From Cellulomonas fengjieae (lineage in GTDB: Bacteria > Actinomycetota > Actinomycetes > Actinomycetales > Cellulomonadaceae), in the NCBI RefSeq assembly GCF_018388465.1, contig NZ_CP074404.1, positions 372,001 through 436,000 on the forward strand: a DNA stretch of 64,000 bases, read 5' to 3'. Shown here piece by piece: positions 33,529 to 42,575 of this stretch. Below the pieces are notes generated by a model. It was not told the DNA's origin. It made no database searches and saw only the letters and a list, made by a program, of their open reading frames with translations. Position numbers and translations under genes: made by a program. The stretch's first letter is position 1; each line of letters begins with the position of its first letter.

Positions 33529-34638
33529 GTGAAGCTCTCCCTCCACGGCCGGACCGGCGCGATCGCCCTCACGGGCATCCTCGCGCTCACCCTCACGGCC
33601 TGCGGATCGGACGACCCCACCGGGTCCGGGAACGCCTCGACCACGCCCGAGCAGTCCACGCTGAGCGGCGAGCTGAACGGCGCCGGCGCCACGTCGCAGG
33701 AGAAGGCGATGGACGCCTGGCGCGCCGGGTTCCAGAGCGCCAACCCCGACGTCACCGTCAACTACGACCCCGTCGGTTCCGGCGGCGGGCGCACGCAGTT
33801 CCTCGACGGCTCGGTCGAGTTCGCCGGCTCCGACTCGGCGCTGAGCGAGGAGGAGCTCGAGTCCGCCACCGCCACGTGCGGCACCGAGGCGGTCGACCTG
33901 CCCGTGTACATCAGCCCGATCGCGGTCGTCTTCAACCTCGAGGGCATCAGCGAGCTGAACCTGTCGGCCGCCACCCTCGCGGGCATCTTCGACAACACGA
34001 TCACGACCTGGGACGCGCCGCAGATCGCGGCGGAGAACCCGGGTGTGACCCTCCCGGCGACGGCCATCACGCCGGTGCACCGCTCGGACGAGTCGGGCAC
34101 GACGAAGAACTTCACCGACTACCTGGCCGACGCGTCGGGTGGCGCGTGGGCGTACGAGGCGGACGGCAACTGGCCGGTCGAGGGTGGTGAGTCGGCGCAG
34201 GGCACCTCGGGCGTCATCCAGACGGTCCAGGGCGGCGAGGGCACCATCTCGTACGCCGACAACTCCGCGGTCGGCACGCTCGGCGTGGCCAGCATCCAGG
34301 TGGGCGAGGAGTGGGTCGCCCCGTCGGAGGAGGGCGCCGCGGCCGCGGTCGACGCCTCGCCGCGCGACGAGGAGCGTCCCGAGCACGACATCGTCATCGA
34401 GATCGACCGCGAGACGACCGCGGCCGGTGCGTACCCGCTGATCCTCATCTCCTACGGCCTGGCGTGCCTGCAGTACGACACCGCCGAGAAGGCCGACCTG
34501 GTGAAGGGCTTCTTCGGCTACGTCGTCAGCGCCGAGGGGCAGGCCGCCGCCGAGGAGGCCGCGGGCTCCGCGCCGCTGTCCGACACGCTGCGCGCCGACG
34601 TCCAGGCCGCGATCGACGCGATCACCGCGGCGGCCTGA
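33529..34638 (+). CDS. pstS: Phosphate-binding lipoprotein PstS
   Basis: Extracytoplasmic phosphate receptor of the Pst ABC transporter, 369 residues. A lipoprotein signal ends with the lipobox L-T-A-C (about residue 24), followed by a Ser/Asp/Thr-rich tether. Phosphate-binding blocks are visible: G-A-G-A-T-S-Q-E, N-Y-D-P-V-G-S-G-G-G, F-A-G-S-D-S-A-L and H-R-S-D-E-S-G-T-T-K-N-F. GTG 33529 follows AGGACGG. It leads the pst operon under a PHO box. Hairpins after it probably hold the downstream permease genes at lower expression. Confidence 0.95.
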   Translation: MKLSLHGRTGAIALTGILALTLTACGSDDPTGSGNASTTPEQSTLSGELNGAGATSQEKAMDAWRAGFQSANPDVTVNYDPVGSGGGRTQFLDGSVEFAGSDSALSEEELESATATCGTEAVDLPVYISPIAVVFNLEGISELNLSAATLAGIFDNTITTWDAPQIAAENPGVTLPATAITPVHRSDESGTTKNFTDYLADASGGAWAYEADGNWPVEGGESAQGTSGVIQTVQGGEGTISYADNSAVGTLGVASIQVGEEWVAPSEEGAAAAVDASPRDEERPEHDIVIEIDRETTAAGAYPLILISYGLACLQYDTAEKADLVKGFFGYVVSAEGQAAAEEAAGSAPLSDTLRADVQAAIDAITAAA

Positions 34639-34649
34639 CGCCCCTGAGC

Positions 34650-34726
34650 GGTGGGGGTGGTCACGCCGCCCCCACCACCCCGCCGGTGGCGGTCCGTCTC
34701 GGGGGGAGACGGGACGCCACCGGCGG
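34650..34726 (+). promoter_or_regulatory. Two hairpins between pstS and pstC
   Basis: GGTGGGGG pairs with CCCCCACC (34650-34676). CCGCCGGTGGC then pairs with its complement (34680-34726), with an inner GTCTC/GAGAC stem. These strong structures 12 bases after the pstS stop are well placed for partial termination or 3'-end protection of pstS mRNA. Confidence 0.65.
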
Positions 34727-34758
34727 ACGCACGACCCACGACGAGACGCAGGAGAGAC

Positions 34759-35760
34759 GTGACCAGCACCCAGAGCCCGCCGACGCCGAGCACGGCGCTC
34801 GAGCCGCCGGCCGTGCGGCGGCGCACCCGCGTGGTCGACCGCGGCGCCAGCAAGGCGTTCCGGTGGACCGCCACGGGGGCCGGTGCCCTCATCCTCCTGG
34901 TGCTCGTCGCGGTCGCCGCCTTCCTCGTGCTGCGTGCGTGGCCGGCGCTGACCACCCCGGCGGCCGAGCTGACCGAGAAGGTCAGCTGGATGGGCGACGC
35001 GACGTCGCTGGTCGCGTTCGTCGGACCCCTGATCTTCGGGACGATCCTCGCGGCGGCGCTGGCCCTGGTGATCGCCACGCCGGTCGCCCTGGGCATCGCG
35101 CTGTTCATCTCCCACTACGCACCGCGCCGGCTGGCCGCCGGCCTGGGCTACCTGGTCGACCTGCTCGCCGCCATCCCGTCCGTCGTCTACGGCCTGTGGG
35201 GGGCCTTGGTGCTGGCGCCGATGGTCAAGCCCGTCTGGGCGTGGCTGAACGAGTACCTGGGCTTCATCCCGTTCTTCGCGGGCACGGCCTCCCCGACCGC
35301 GCGGGTGCTCCTGACGGTGGGGATCGTGCTCGCGGTGATGATCCTGCCGATCATCACCGCGGTCAGCCGCGAGGTGTTCCTGCAGACCCCGCGCCTGCAC
35401 GAGGAGGCCGCGCTGGCGCTGGGCGCCACCCGCTGGGAGATGGTGCGGACGGCCGTGCTGCCCTTCGCGCGCTCCGGGATCGTGTCCGCCGCGATGCTGG
35501 GGCTCGGCCGTGCGCTCGGCGAGACCATGGCCGTCCTGATGATCCTGTCGCCCGGCTTCCTCTACTCGTTCGAGCTGCTCGCCGCGGGTCAGCAGCAGAC
35601 GATCGCCGCCAACATCGCGGCCCAGTTCCCCGAGGCGAACCCGCTCGGCGTCTCCGCCCTGATCGCCACGGGCCTCGCGCTGTTCGTCATCACGCTGCTC
35701 GTCAACATGGCCGCCCGCGCGATCGTCGCGCGCCGCAAGGACTTCTCGGGAGCCAACTGA
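34759..35760 (+). CDS. pstC: Phosphate ABC transporter permease PstC
   Basis: Membrane permease of the phosphate importer, 333 residues with about six spans. After a polar N-terminus of 35 residues come the first span (about 36-58) and the permease core. The cytoplasmic coupling loop [13 protein letters not shown] is present, followed by [10 protein letters not shown], diagnostic for PstC. GTG 34759 is chosen because GGAGAG lies 3-8 bases upstream. The stop overlaps the pstA ATG (TGATG). Confidence 0.94.
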   Translation: MTSTQSPPTPSTALEPPAVRRRTRVVDRGASKAFRWTATGAGALILLVLVAVAAFLVLRAWPALTTPAAELTEKVSWMGDATSLVAFVGPLIFGTILAAALALVIATPVALGIALFISHYAPRRLAAGLGYLVDLLAAIPSVVYGLWGALVLAPMVKPVWAWLNEYLGFIPFFAGTASPTARVLLTVGIVLAVMILPIITAVSREVFLQTPRLHEEAALALGATRWEMVRTAVLPFARSGIVSAAMLGLGRALGETMAVLMILSPGFLYSFELLAAGQQQTIAANIAAQFPEANPLGVSALIATGLALFVITLLVNMAARAIVARRKDFSGAN

Positions 35761-36713
35761 TGACCGCCCCCGCCGTCGGCACCACCGACAACGTCGAGCT
35801 GCGCGCCCTGCTGCGCCAGGTGGACCCCCGCAGGCACCGCACGGACCGCGTCATGCGGGTCCTGATCACCGGCGCCTTCGTGGTGGCGATGCTGCCGCTG
35901 GTCTCGGTCACCTGGACCGTGCTCGCCAACGGCTTCGAGCGGTTCGACGTGTACTTCCTCACGCACTCGATGCGTGGGGTGTTCGGCGGCATGGACGCGG
36001 GCGGGATCTACCACGCCATCGTCGGCACCCTGGAGGTCACGCTCTTCGCGACGCTGATCTCGGTGCCCATCGGCCTGCTCACGGCGATCTACCTGGTGGA
36101 GTACGGGCGCGGCGCGCTGGCCCGCGCGGTGACGTTCTTCGTCGACGTGATGACCGGCATCCCGTCGATCGTCGCCGGCCTGTTCGCCTACGCGCTGTTC
36201 GCCGTGCTGCTCGGCCCGGGGATCCGGATGGGTGCCGTGGGCTCGGTCGCCCTGAGCGTGCTGATGATCCCGGTCGTCGTGCGCTCCTGCGAGGAGATGC
36301 TCCGGCTGGTCCCCAACGAGCTGCGGGAGGCGGCTCTCGCCCTGGGCGTCCCCCGCTGGCTGGTGGTCGTCAAGGTCGTGCTGCGCACCGCGGTGGCCGG
36401 CATCGGCACCGGCATCACCCTCGCCATCGCCCGCGTGATCGGGGAGACCGCCCCGCTGCTCATCACCGTCGGCGTCATCGACTCGATCAACTTCAACCTG
36501 TTCGAGGGCCGGATGATGACGCTCCCGGTCTACGTCTACCGGCAGTACTCGCAGGGCCTGGTGCCGTGCACCCCTGGCGCCGCCGACTGCATCACGACCA
36601 TCAACTACGACCGCGCCTGGGCTGCCGCGCTGACGCTGATCCTCATCGTCATGCTGCTCAACCTGCTCGGCCGCCTCATCACCCGCTTCTTCGCCCCCAA
36701 GAACCTCGGCTGA
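35760..36713 (+). CDS. pstA: Phosphate ABC transporter permease PstA
   Basis: Second permease subunit, 317 residues with about six spans. The family stretch [13 protein letters not shown], the coupling loop [11 protein letters not shown] and [10 protein letters not shown] are present. A loop with two cysteines (P-C-T-P-G-A-A-D-C) lies between the last two spans and probably faces outside. ATG 35760 shares its first base with the pstC stop, so the pair is translationally coupled. Confidence 0.94.
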   Translation: MTAPAVGTTDNVELRALLRQVDPRRHRTDRVMRVLITGAFVVAMLPLVSVTWTVLANGFERFDVYFLTHSMRGVFGGMDAGGIYHAIVGTLEVTLFATLISVPIGLLTAIYLVEYGRGALARAVTFFVDVMTGIPSIVAGLFAYALFAVLLGPGIRMGAVGSVALSVLMIPVVVRSCEEMLRLVPNELREAALALGVPRWLVVVKVVLRTAVAGIGTGITLAIARVIGETAPLLITVGVIDSINFNLFEGRMMTLPVYVYRQYSQGLVPCTPGAADCITTINYDRAWAAALTLILIVMLLNLLGRLITRFFAPKNLG

Positions 36714-36724
36714 AAGACACCCCC

Positions 36725-37504
36725 ATGGCACAGCGCATCGACGTCAAGGACCTGAACATCTACTACGGCGACTTCCGGGCCGTGGCCGACGTGGCGATGT
36801 CCGTCGAGCCCCGCTCGGTGACGGCGTTCATCGGCCCCTCCGGCTGCGGGAAGTCGACCTTCCTGCGCACGCTGAACCGGATGCACGAGGTCATCCCCGG
36901 GGCGCACGTGCAGGGCACCGTGGCGATGGACGGCGTGGACCTGTACGGCACCGACATCGACCCGGTGGCGGTCCGCCGCCAGGTGGGCATGGTGTTCCAG
37001 CGCCCCAACCCCTTCCCCACCATGTCGATCGCCGAGAACGTGCTGGCGGGCATCCGGCTGAACAACCGGCGCATCTCCAAGGGGGACGCGCAGGACGTCG
37101 TCGAGGCCTCGCTGCGCGGCGCCAACCTGTGGAACGAGGTCAAGGACCGCCTCGACCGCCCGGGCTCCGGGCTGTCGGGCGGTCAGCAGCAGCGGCTGTG
37201 CATCGCGCGCGCCATCGCGGTCAAGCCCCAGGTGCTCCTGATGGACGAGCCGTGCTCCGCCCTGGACCCGATCTCGACGCTGGCGATCGAGGACCTCATC
37301 GCCGAGCTCAAGTCGGACTACACGATCGTGATCGTCACGCACAACATGCAGCAGGCCGCGCGCGTCTCGGACCGGACGGCGTTCTTCAACCTCGCCGCGA
37401 CGGGGGAGCCGGGCCGGCTGGTCGAGATCGACGACACGTCGACCATCTTCTCCTCGCCGCGCGAGAAGGCGACGGAGGACTACATCTCGGGCCGCTTCGG
37501 CTGA
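36725..37504 (+). CDS. pstB: Phosphate ABC transporter ATPase PstB
   Basis: Cytoplasmic ATPase that drives phosphate import, 259 residues. Walker A is G-P-S-G-C-G-K-S-T. The Q-loop is in V-F-Q-R-P-N-P-F-P, a PstB-specific block. The signature is L-S-G-G-Q-Q-Q-R, Walker B is [13 protein letters not shown], and the H-loop is V-T-H-N-M-Q-Q-A. It lies 11 bases after pstA and ends the operon before a terminator. Confidence 0.97.
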   Translation: MAQRIDVKDLNIYYGDFRAVADVAMSVEPRSVTAFIGPSGCGKSTFLRTLNRMHEVIPGAHVQGTVAMDGVDLYGTDIDPVAVRRQVGMVFQRPNPFPTMSIAENVLAGIRLNNRRISKGDAQDVVEASLRGANLWNEVKDRLDRPGSGLSGGQQQRLCIARAIAVKPQVLLMDEPCSALDPISTLAIEDLIAELKSDYTIVIVTHNMQQAARVSDRTAFFNLAATGEPGRLVEIDDTSTIFSSPREKATEDYISGRFG

Positions 37505-37515
37505 GTGCGGGCACG

Positions 37516-37549
37516 CAGCAGGGGCCGTCCCGTGGGGCGGCCCCTGCTG
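37516..37549. terminator. Terminator of the pst operon
   Basis: A 12-bp perfect stem (CAGCAGGGGCCG with its complement) lies between pstB and the convergent lipoprotein gene. An outer GCAC/GTGC pairing is also possible. It may act on both strands. Confidence 0.8.
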
Positions 37550-37560
37550 GTGCGTGCGGG

Positions 37561-38064
37561 TCAGCTGGTGGGGCTGGGGACCGCCGTCGCGTACTCCGGG
37601 AGCGTGCCGTCGAGCACCGGCACCTCGACGGAGATCGAGCCGTCCTGAGGCGTCGACAGCGTCACGGACACGGTGGAACCCGGGGCGGCCTCGAGCACGG
37701 GGAACGTCACCTCGGCGAAGCCGTCCTCGGGGTTGCGGCCCACGCCGAGGAGCACGGTCTCCTTGGCACCGACCGTCACGATGGTCTCGTCGTCGCCGAT
37801 GGCGACGGTGACCAGGCGGTCCTCGGAACCGTCGTTGATCAGGCCGCCCTGCATCGCGCCCGGGTCGCCCTCGGCCGCGGAGAGCACCAGGAGGTTGCTG
37901 CCCACCACGTCGCCGAGCGTGACGCGCACGCCGTCGGACGCGGAGTACTTGGCCTGCGTGGTGATGGGGTTCGTCGCGGAGCAGCCCGCGAGCACCAGGC
38001 CGACGGCGGCGGCGCCGGCGACGAGGGCGGCAGCCCGGAGGGTGCGGGGGCGGGGCGAGGTCAC
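37561..38064 (-). CDS. LpqE-like lipoprotein
   Basis: A 167-residue putative lipoprotein: Arg-rich N-terminus, hydrophobic segment, and lipobox V-L-A-G-C-S (Cys at about 28), then a beta-rich domain ([30 protein letters not shown]). It is divergent from carD, the place occupied by lpqE next to carD in Mycobacterium, and the size and lipobox agree. LpqE function is not known. The surrounding phosphate genes do not obviously relate to it. Confidence 0.75.
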   Translation of the reverse strand: MTSPRPRTLRAAALVAGAAAVGLVLAGCSATNPITTQAKYSASDGVRVTLGDVVGSNLLVLSAAEGDPGAMQGGLINDGSEDRLVTVAIGDDETIVTVGAKETVLLGVGRNPEDGFAEVTFPVLEAAPGSTVSVTLSTPQDGSISVEVPVLDGTLPEYATAVPSPTS

Positions 38065-38235
38065 GGTGACTCCTCGGGACGTCGGGCGCGGCGGGCTGGT
38101 CGGCGGTGCTCCGCCGGTGCAAGCCTAGCCGCCGCCCGCGGGGCCGACCGGTCCGCCGGACGTGACGCGTGCCGGTGCGGGCGCCGTCCCCGCGGCTCGT
38201 CCGCCCGCTCGGGGCGCTCGCGGACGCGCCGGCGT

Positions 38236-38257
38236 CCTGCCGATGACCTGCCGATGA
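38236..38257. repeat. Tandem 11-bp repeat upstream of carD
   Basis: CCTGCCGATGA occurs twice in direct succession (38236-38246, 38247-38257) and a partial third unit begins with CCTGC. It lies about 84 bases before carD, upstream of the -10 box. It could be a regulator site; function unknown. Confidence 0.5.
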
Positions 38258-38306
38258 CCTGCGCAGATGGCGGTATTCACGCGGCAAACCGGGAAAATGG
38301 GCGTGG

Positions 38307-38312
38307 TAGGAT
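38307..38312 (+). promoter_or_regulatory. Probable -10 box of carD
   Basis: TAGGAT lies 28 bases before ATG 38341. No good -35 box is found 17 bases upstream. A GGGG ribosome site at 38327-38330 can pair with CCCCT at 38314-38318 if transcription begins early enough. Confidence 0.4.
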
Positions 38313-38340
38313 ACCCCTCTGCGAAAGGGGACACCTGCAG

Positions 38341-38823
38341 ATGACTTTCACTGTTGGGGAGACCGTTGTCTATCCGCACCATGGTGCGGCATTGATCGAA
38401 GAGATCAGGACCAGGACCATCCGCGGCGAGGACAAGCTCTACCTCAAGCTCAAGGTCGCTCAGGGAGATCTCACCATCGAGGTTCCCGCTGAGAACGTGG
38501 ACCTGGTCGGTGTGCGTGACGTCGTCGGTCAGGAAGGTCTCGACAAGGTGTTCGAGGTCCTCCGGGCGCCGTACACGGAGGAGCCGACCAACTGGTCGCG
38601 CCGCTACAAGGCGAACCTCGAGAAGCTCGCGTCGGGCGACGTCATCAAGGTGGCGGAGGTCGTCCGCGACCTGTCGCGCCGCGACGCCGACCGCGGCCTG
38701 TCCGCGGGAGAGAAGCGCATGCTCGCCAAGGCCCGCCAGATCCTCGTCTCGGAGCTCGCACTCGCCGAGCACACCGAGGAGGAGAAGGCCGAAGCGATCC
38801 TCGACGAGGTCCTCGCGTCCTGA
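38341..38823 (+). CDS. carD: CarD RNA-polymerase-binding regulator
   Basis: A global transcription factor that binds the RNA polymerase beta subunit and stabilises open complexes, notably at rRNA promoters. The 160-residue protein has the N-terminal CdnL/TRCF-interaction domain ([15 protein letters not shown], about 1-65). A helical C-terminal DNA-binding domain follows, with N-W-S-R-R-Y-K-A-N (the conserved Trp wedge at about 85), V-V-R-D-L-S-R-R-D and [15 protein letters not shown] 38341 is the family start. ispD follows one base after its stop. Confidence 0.96.
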   Translation: MTFTVGETVVYPHHGAALIEEIRTRTIRGEDKLYLKLKVAQGDLTIEVPAENVDLVGVRDVVGQEGLDKVFEVLRAPYTEEPTNWSRRYKANLEKLASGDVIKVAEVVRDLSRRDADRGLSAGEKRMLAKARQILVSELALAEHTEEEKAEAILDEVLAS

Positions 38824-38824
38824 C

Positions 38825-39571
38825 GTGAGCGTCGCTGCGGTCCTGACTGCCGCCGGGAGCGGCAGCAGGCTCGGTCATTCCCTCCCGAAGGCCCTCGTGC
38901 CTCTGGGAGGCCAGTCGCTCGTCGCGCACGCTGCCCGGAACCTGCTGGCAGCGCGCGCGGCGGGCGACGATCGCGTCCGGGTGCTTGTGGTCACGGCGCC
39001 CGCGTTCCACGTCGACGCCATCGCGCGCGAGCTCGCCGACCTGACGGACCAGGTCGCCCTGCTCGTCGTCGCCGGTGGGGCCACCCGGCAGGCGTCCGTC
39101 GCGGCCGGGCTGGCCGCCCTCGTGGCGGATCCGCGCGGCGCCGAGGCGGACGTCGTGCTCGTGCACGACGCGGCCCGACCCCTCGCGCCCGCGTCCCTGG
39201 TCGCCCGCGTCATCGACGCGGTGCGCGACGGTCACCCCGCGGTGGTCCCCGGCGTGCCGGTCACGGACACCATCAAGCGGGTCGCGCCCCACCGCGGCGT
39301 CACCGTCGAGCCGGTCCTGGAGACGGTTCCCCGCACGGTGCTGCGCGCCATCCAGACGCCGCAGGGGTTCACCACGGAGCTGTTGCTGCGGGCGCACGCG
39401 CACGGCGCCGAGGACGCGCACGACGAGGCCCTGTCCGCCTCCGACGACGCGGGACTGGTCGAGCGCCTGGGCGAGCCCGTGTGGGTGGTCGCGGGCGACG
39501 CGCGCGCGGCGAAGATCACGACCCTGCGCGACCTGCAGGTCGCGGACCTGCCGACGGAGAGCGACGAGTGA
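38825..39571 (+). CDS. ispD: 2-C-methyl-D-erythritol 4-phosphate cytidylyltransferase
   Basis: Third step of the non-mevalonate isoprenoid pathway. The 248-residue protein starts [14 protein letters not shown] with P-K-A-L, then [29 protein letters not shown] and I-Q-T-P-Q-G-F. Asp in S-D-D-A-G-L-V completes the signature. GTG 38825 lies one base after the carD stop. The stop overlaps the ispF GTG. The carD-ispD-ispF order is conserved in actinobacteria. Confidence 0.96.
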   Translation: MSVAAVLTAAGSGSRLGHSLPKALVPLGGQSLVAHAARNLLAARAAGDDRVRVLVVTAPAFHVDAIARELADLTDQVALLVVAGGATRQASVAAGLAALVADPRGAEADVVLVHDAARPLAPASLVARVIDAVRDGHPAVVPGVPVTDTIKRVAPHRGVTVEPVLETVPRTVLRAIQTPQGFTTELLLRAHAHGAEDAHDEALSASDDAGLVERLGEPVWVVAGDARAAKITTLRDLQVADLPTESDE

Positions 39572-40074
39572 GCACACTGCCCCGCACGGGGATCGGCATC
39601 GACGTGCACGCGTACGCCCCCGAGCCTGCCTCGGGCGCCCCGTCGGAGCCCGTCCTGCACCTGGCGGGCCTCGCGTGGCCGGGGGAGCGGCCCCTGGCGG
39701 GACACTCCGACGCCGACGTCGCGGCGCACGCCGCCGCGGACGCGCTGCTGTCCGCCGCGGGCCTGGGCGACCTCGGGTCGAACTTCGGCACCTCCGAGCC
39801 GCGGTGGGCCGGAGCCTCCGGGGCGGTCCTGCTCGGTGAGGCCGCGCAGCGCGTGCGCGCGGCCGGGTTCGTCATCGGCAACGTCGCCGTCCAGGTGATC
39901 GGCAACCGGCCGAAGATCGGTCAGCGGCGGTCGGAGGCGGAGTCGGTGCTGTCCGCCGCCGTGGGTGCGCCGGTCAGCGTCTCGGCCACGACCACCGACG
40001 GGCTCGGGCTGACCGGACGCGGCGAGGGTGTCGCGGCCATCGCCACCGCGCTGGTCGTGGGCGCGTCGGACTGA
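39568..40074 (+). CDS. ispF: 2-C-methyl-D-erythritol 2,4-cyclodiphosphate synthase
   Basis: Cyclising enzyme of the non-mevalonate pathway. The 168-residue protein has G-I-D-V-H (metal-binding Asp-x-His), [26 protein letters not shown], and the closing [18 protein letters not shown] 39568 overlaps the ispD stop. Its 3' 154 bases overlap the end of a convergent EamA gene. cysS, which follows ispF in Mycobacterium, is 9.2 kb away here. Confidence 0.96.
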   Translation: MSTLPRTGIGIDVHAYAPEPASGAPSEPVLHLAGLAWPGERPLAGHSDADVAAHAAADALLSAAGLGDLGSNFGTSEPRWAGASGAVLLGEAAQRVRAAGFVIGNVAVQVIGNRPKIGQRRSEAESVLSAAVGAPVSVSATTTDGLGLTGRGEGVAAIATALVVGASD

Positions 40075-40976
40075 CTCGGCCCTGCCGTCGGCGTGCGCCG
40101 GCGCGTGCTGCCCAGCAGCACGCCCACGATCACCAGCGCGCCCCAGGCCAGCTCGGTCGGTGACGTCCGCTCCCGCAGCAGGAGCCACGACGCGCCGATG
40201 CCCACCACGGGCACGAGCATGGAGAACGGGGCCACCGTGCTCGACGGGTACCGGCCCATGAGCGCGGACCACAGGCCGGACCCGATCAGCGTCGCGACGA
40301 CGACCGTGAACGCGAGCCCGGCCACGGCGAGCAGCCCCTGAGCGCTGTCCAGCCCGCGGAACGACTCCGCGATCCGTGCCGGACCCTCGATCGTCAGCGA
40401 CAGCACCAGGAGGGGCAGCGGCGGGACGACGGACATCCAGAGCATGAGCCGGAACGGCTCGCCCGGGTCCGCCTGCATGGCGAGCCGGTTGCCGAGGTTG
40501 CCGACGGCCCAGCCGAGCCCGCCGCACAGGGTCAGCAGGACCGGCAGCAGCGCCGCGCCGCCGTCCAGGCTCGCGCGGTGCACCGCGATGCCTGCGAGGC
40601 CGGCGACGGCCAGCAGGATCCCGGCGACCTGCCGGGCCGTGAGCCGTTCGCGCAGGAACGCGCCGGCCAGCAGGACGGTGAAGGGCGCCGACGACTGGAG
40701 CACGAGCGACGCCAGGCCCGTCGGCATGCCGCTGGACATCGCCAGGTAGAGGAAGGCGAACTGGAGCACGCCGAACCCGAGGCCGTACAGGGTGATCCAC
40801 CGCCATGGCGCGGCGGGGCGGGACACCAGCAGCACGGTCGGGACGGCGATGAGCGTGAACCGGAGTGCGACCAGGAAGAAGGGCGGGAACTGCTCGAGCG
40901 ACACGTGGATCGCGGGGAAGTTCAGGCCCCAGCAGACGGCGACGAGGACGGCGAGCAGGCGGTCGCGGATCGGCAC
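39921..40976 (-). CDS. EamA-family (DMT) membrane exporter
   Basis: A 351-residue transporter with about ten membrane spans in two EamA repeats (about 5-135 and 145-285). It contains [28 protein letters not shown], the central G-G-L-G-W-A-V-G-N, and [12 protein letters not shown]. Substrate unknown; relatives export amino acids or metabolites. The start is GTG 40976, with CATGCT ending 6 bases before it, a possible leaderless -10 box. The last 51 residues, which are low-complexity Pro/Ser/Thr-rich, are encoded antisense to ispF, so the true end may be an extension. Confidence 0.85.
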   Translation of the reverse strand: MPIRDRLLAVLVAVCWGLNFPAIHVSLEQFPPFFLVALRFTLIAVPTVLLVSRPAAPWRWITLYGLGFGVLQFAFLYLAMSSGMPTGLASLVLQSSAPFTVLLAGAFLRERLTARQVAGILLAVAGLAGIAVHRASLDGGAALLPVLLTLCGGLGWAVGNLGNRLAMQADPGEPFRLMLWMSVVPPLPLLVLSLTIEGPARIAESFRGLDSAQGLLAVAGLAFTVVVATLIGSGLWSALMGRYPSSTVAPFSMLVPVVGIGASWLLLRERTSPTELAWGALVIVGVLLGSTRRRTPTAGPSQSDAPTTSAVAMAATPSPRPVSPSPSVVVAETLTGAPTAADSTDSASDRR

Positions 40977-41159
40977 GGACCGAGCATGCGCCGGTGGGGC
41001 GCCGGCGCACCAGCGTTTTGGCGCCGCGGGCCCGCACGCGGGTGCTCGGTGAGCTCCGCGCGACGGCTCCGCCCGGCGACACGGACCACTCCCGGCGTGT
41101 CTTCGGGGGGTCCCCGGCGCGTCCGAAATGGGGGGTAGCGTCCGGTCCTCCCGGGCAGG

Positions 41160-41165
41160 TACCGT
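41160..41165 (+). promoter_or_regulatory. Leaderless -10 box of the small ORF at 41172
   Basis: GG-TACCGT ends 6 bases before GTG 41172, matching the leaderless pattern of nadC, lysS and cysS. Confidence 0.45.
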
Positions 41166-41171
41166 CCCCGC

Positions 41172-41396
41172 GTGACACAGTCGTCGGAGGCCAGGACCGA
41201 GGCGCTCCCCGTCGTCGTGGGAGCGCTCACACACCGTCTGCCCGCCCGTCCGGCCGGGAACCACCCCGTCCGGGTCCGGGTCCGTGTCCCGCTCGACGTC
41301 CTCGAGGCGACGAGCGCCGGGCTGCGCGGGCTGGACGACAAGCGCCGCAGCGAGGCGGCAGAGAATCCGCCCTCGCCCCCGTCGCAGGGGGGCTGA
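41172..41396 (+). CDS. Small hypothetical protein
   Basis: A possible 74-residue protein with no recognised domain. It is Arg/Pro/Ala-rich, with V-R-V-R-V-R-V-P-L-D-V-L-E-A-T as its most ordered segment, and no signal peptide or membrane span. Support comes from context. A leaderless promoter box is correctly placed before the GTG. A 13-bp terminator starts 31 bases after the stop. No gene occupies the other strand here. A GC-rich region can produce such frames by chance, so confidence is modest. Confidence 0.4.
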   Translation: MTQSSEARTEALPVVVGALTHRLPARPAGNHPVRVRVRVPLDVLEATSAGLRGLDDKRRSEAAENPPSPPSQGG

Positions 41397-41426
41397 CCGA
41401 GGGCGGGACCGACGCGCCACGGCGCG

Positions 41427-41457
41427 CCGTGGCCGAGCCGGGGAGGCTCGGCCACGG
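41427..41457. terminator. Strong hairpin terminator between the small ORF and the oxidoreductase
   Basis: CCGTGGCCGAGCC pairs perfectly (13 bp) with GGCTCGGCCACGG around a 5-base loop. It can end the small plus-strand ORF and the minus-strand oxidoreductase operon. Confidence 0.8.
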
Positions 41458-41533
41458 AGGTGGTGCTCAAGCCCGCGCGGTCGGGGAGCCCCACGCGGAC
41501 ACCGTGTCAGGCAGTGGCGAGGCTGCCCGTCCC

Positions 41534-42499
41534 CTAGGGGATCAGGATGAGCTTGCCGGCGCTGTGCCCGGCCATGCCGTCGCGGTGCGCACGGGCCGCG
41601 TCCACGAGGGGGTAGGTGCGCGCCACGCGCACGTCGAGCGTGCCGTCGGAGGCGAGCTCCGCGAGCTGGGCACGCGCGGCCTCCCGCACGGCGGTGCCGG
41701 GGTCCGCGCCGGCCCCGCCACCGAGGGCCTTGATGCCGAGGTCGCGGGCGCGGGCGAAGCCGGCGATCGTCGCGACCCGGGCCCGGTCGGCCACCAGCTT
41801 CACGGAGGTGTCCAGCGCCTCGTCCGTGCCCACGGTGTCGATCGCCACGGTCACGGGGCCCGTCTGGCGGGCGGCCTCCTGGATCCGGTCGAGCAGACCC
41901 TCGCCGTACGCGACCGGCGTCGCACCCAGGTCACGCAGGTCGTCGTGGTGCCGCGGCGAGGCGGTCGCGATCACTCGTGCGCCCCGCAGGACCGCGAGCT
42001 GCACGACCATCCGGCCGACGCCGCCGGACCCGCCGTGCACGAGCACGACGTCGCCGTCCCGAGCCGCGGTCGCGGTCAGGGTGTGCACGGCCGTGGTCCC
42101 CGCCAGCAGGAGCCCGGCGGCCGCCGGCCAGTCGAGGGCGGGCGGTCGGCGGACGGTCACCTGCTCGGACACCACGATCTGGTCGGCGTAGCCGCCGCGC
42201 ACCCGCCAGGCGATGACCTCGTCACCGGGCGTCAGCCAGCGCACCGACGGGCCCACGGCGCTGACCACCCCGGACACCTCGTAGCCCAGGCGCATCGGCA
42301 GCTTGGCGGGGTCGGTGCCGTACACCCCGGCGTAGCCCTTCCAGTCGGTCGGGTTGACGCCCGCAGCGCGCACGTCGAGGAGGACGTTCCCCGGACCGGG
42401 CTCGCCGGGGTCGACGTCGATGACGCGCAGGACGTCCGGACCGCCGTACGCGCTCGCGACGACGGCTCTGCTGGTGAGGGCCACCGGCACACTCTGCAC
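41534..42499 (-). CDS. NADP-dependent quinone-type oxidoreductase (MDR superfamily)
   Basis: A 321-residue zinc-independent medium-chain reductase. The N-terminal GroES-like domain has A-A-G-V-N-P-T-D-W-K, G-Y-E-V-S-G-V-V-S-A-V-G and P-G-D-E-V. The nucleotide-binding half has V-L-V-H-G-G-S-G-G-V-G-R-M-V-V-Q-L-A, with D-T-V-G and G-K-L-I-L at the C-terminus. No zinc-ligand Cys set is present, consistent with quinone/enone reductases. Substrate unknown. It lies 72 bases after the GH127 gene on the same strand, so it may be the last gene of that operon, although a palindrome in the gap suggests separate control. GTG 42499 is the assumed start; a second GTG 3 codons later is possible. Confidence 0.85.
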   Translation of the reverse strand: MQSVPVALTSRAVVASAYGGPDVLRVIDVDPGEPGPGNVLLDVRAAGVNPTDWKGYAGVYGTDPAKLPMRLGYEVSGVVSAVGPSVRWLTPGDEVIAWRVRGGYADQIVVSEQVTVRRPPALDWPAAAGLLLAGTTAVHTLTATAARDGDVVLVHGGSGGVGRMVVQLAVLRGARVIATASPRHHDDLRDLGATPVAYGEGLLDRIQEAARQTGPVTVAIDTVGTDEALDTSVKLVADRARVATIAGFARARDLGIKALGGGAGADPGTAVREAARAQLAELASDGTLDVRVARTYPLVDAARAHRDGMAGHSAGKLILIP

Positions 42500-42557
42500 C
42501 GTTCGCCGGTCCAGGACCAGAGTGCAACCGACCCCAGCGGCCTCGTCACCCCGTCGA

Positions 42558-42575
42558 GTGAGCGCCTGCGCTCAC
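42558..42575. promoter_or_regulatory. Palindrome GTGAGCGC-CT-GCGCTCAC at the GH127 stop
   Basis: Perfect 8-bp arms around 2 bases cover the GH127 stop codon and lie about 60 bases upstream of the oxidoreductase start. The shape suits either a LacI-family operator or a tight hairpin. No second copy was found. Confidence 0.4.

Noticed and set aside
38314..38330. CCCCT/AGGGG hairpin hiding the carD ribosome site as a thermosensor or riboswitch.
   Set aside because: With the TAGGAT box at 38307 the transcript would start after the left arm, so the hairpin would not exist in the mRNA.
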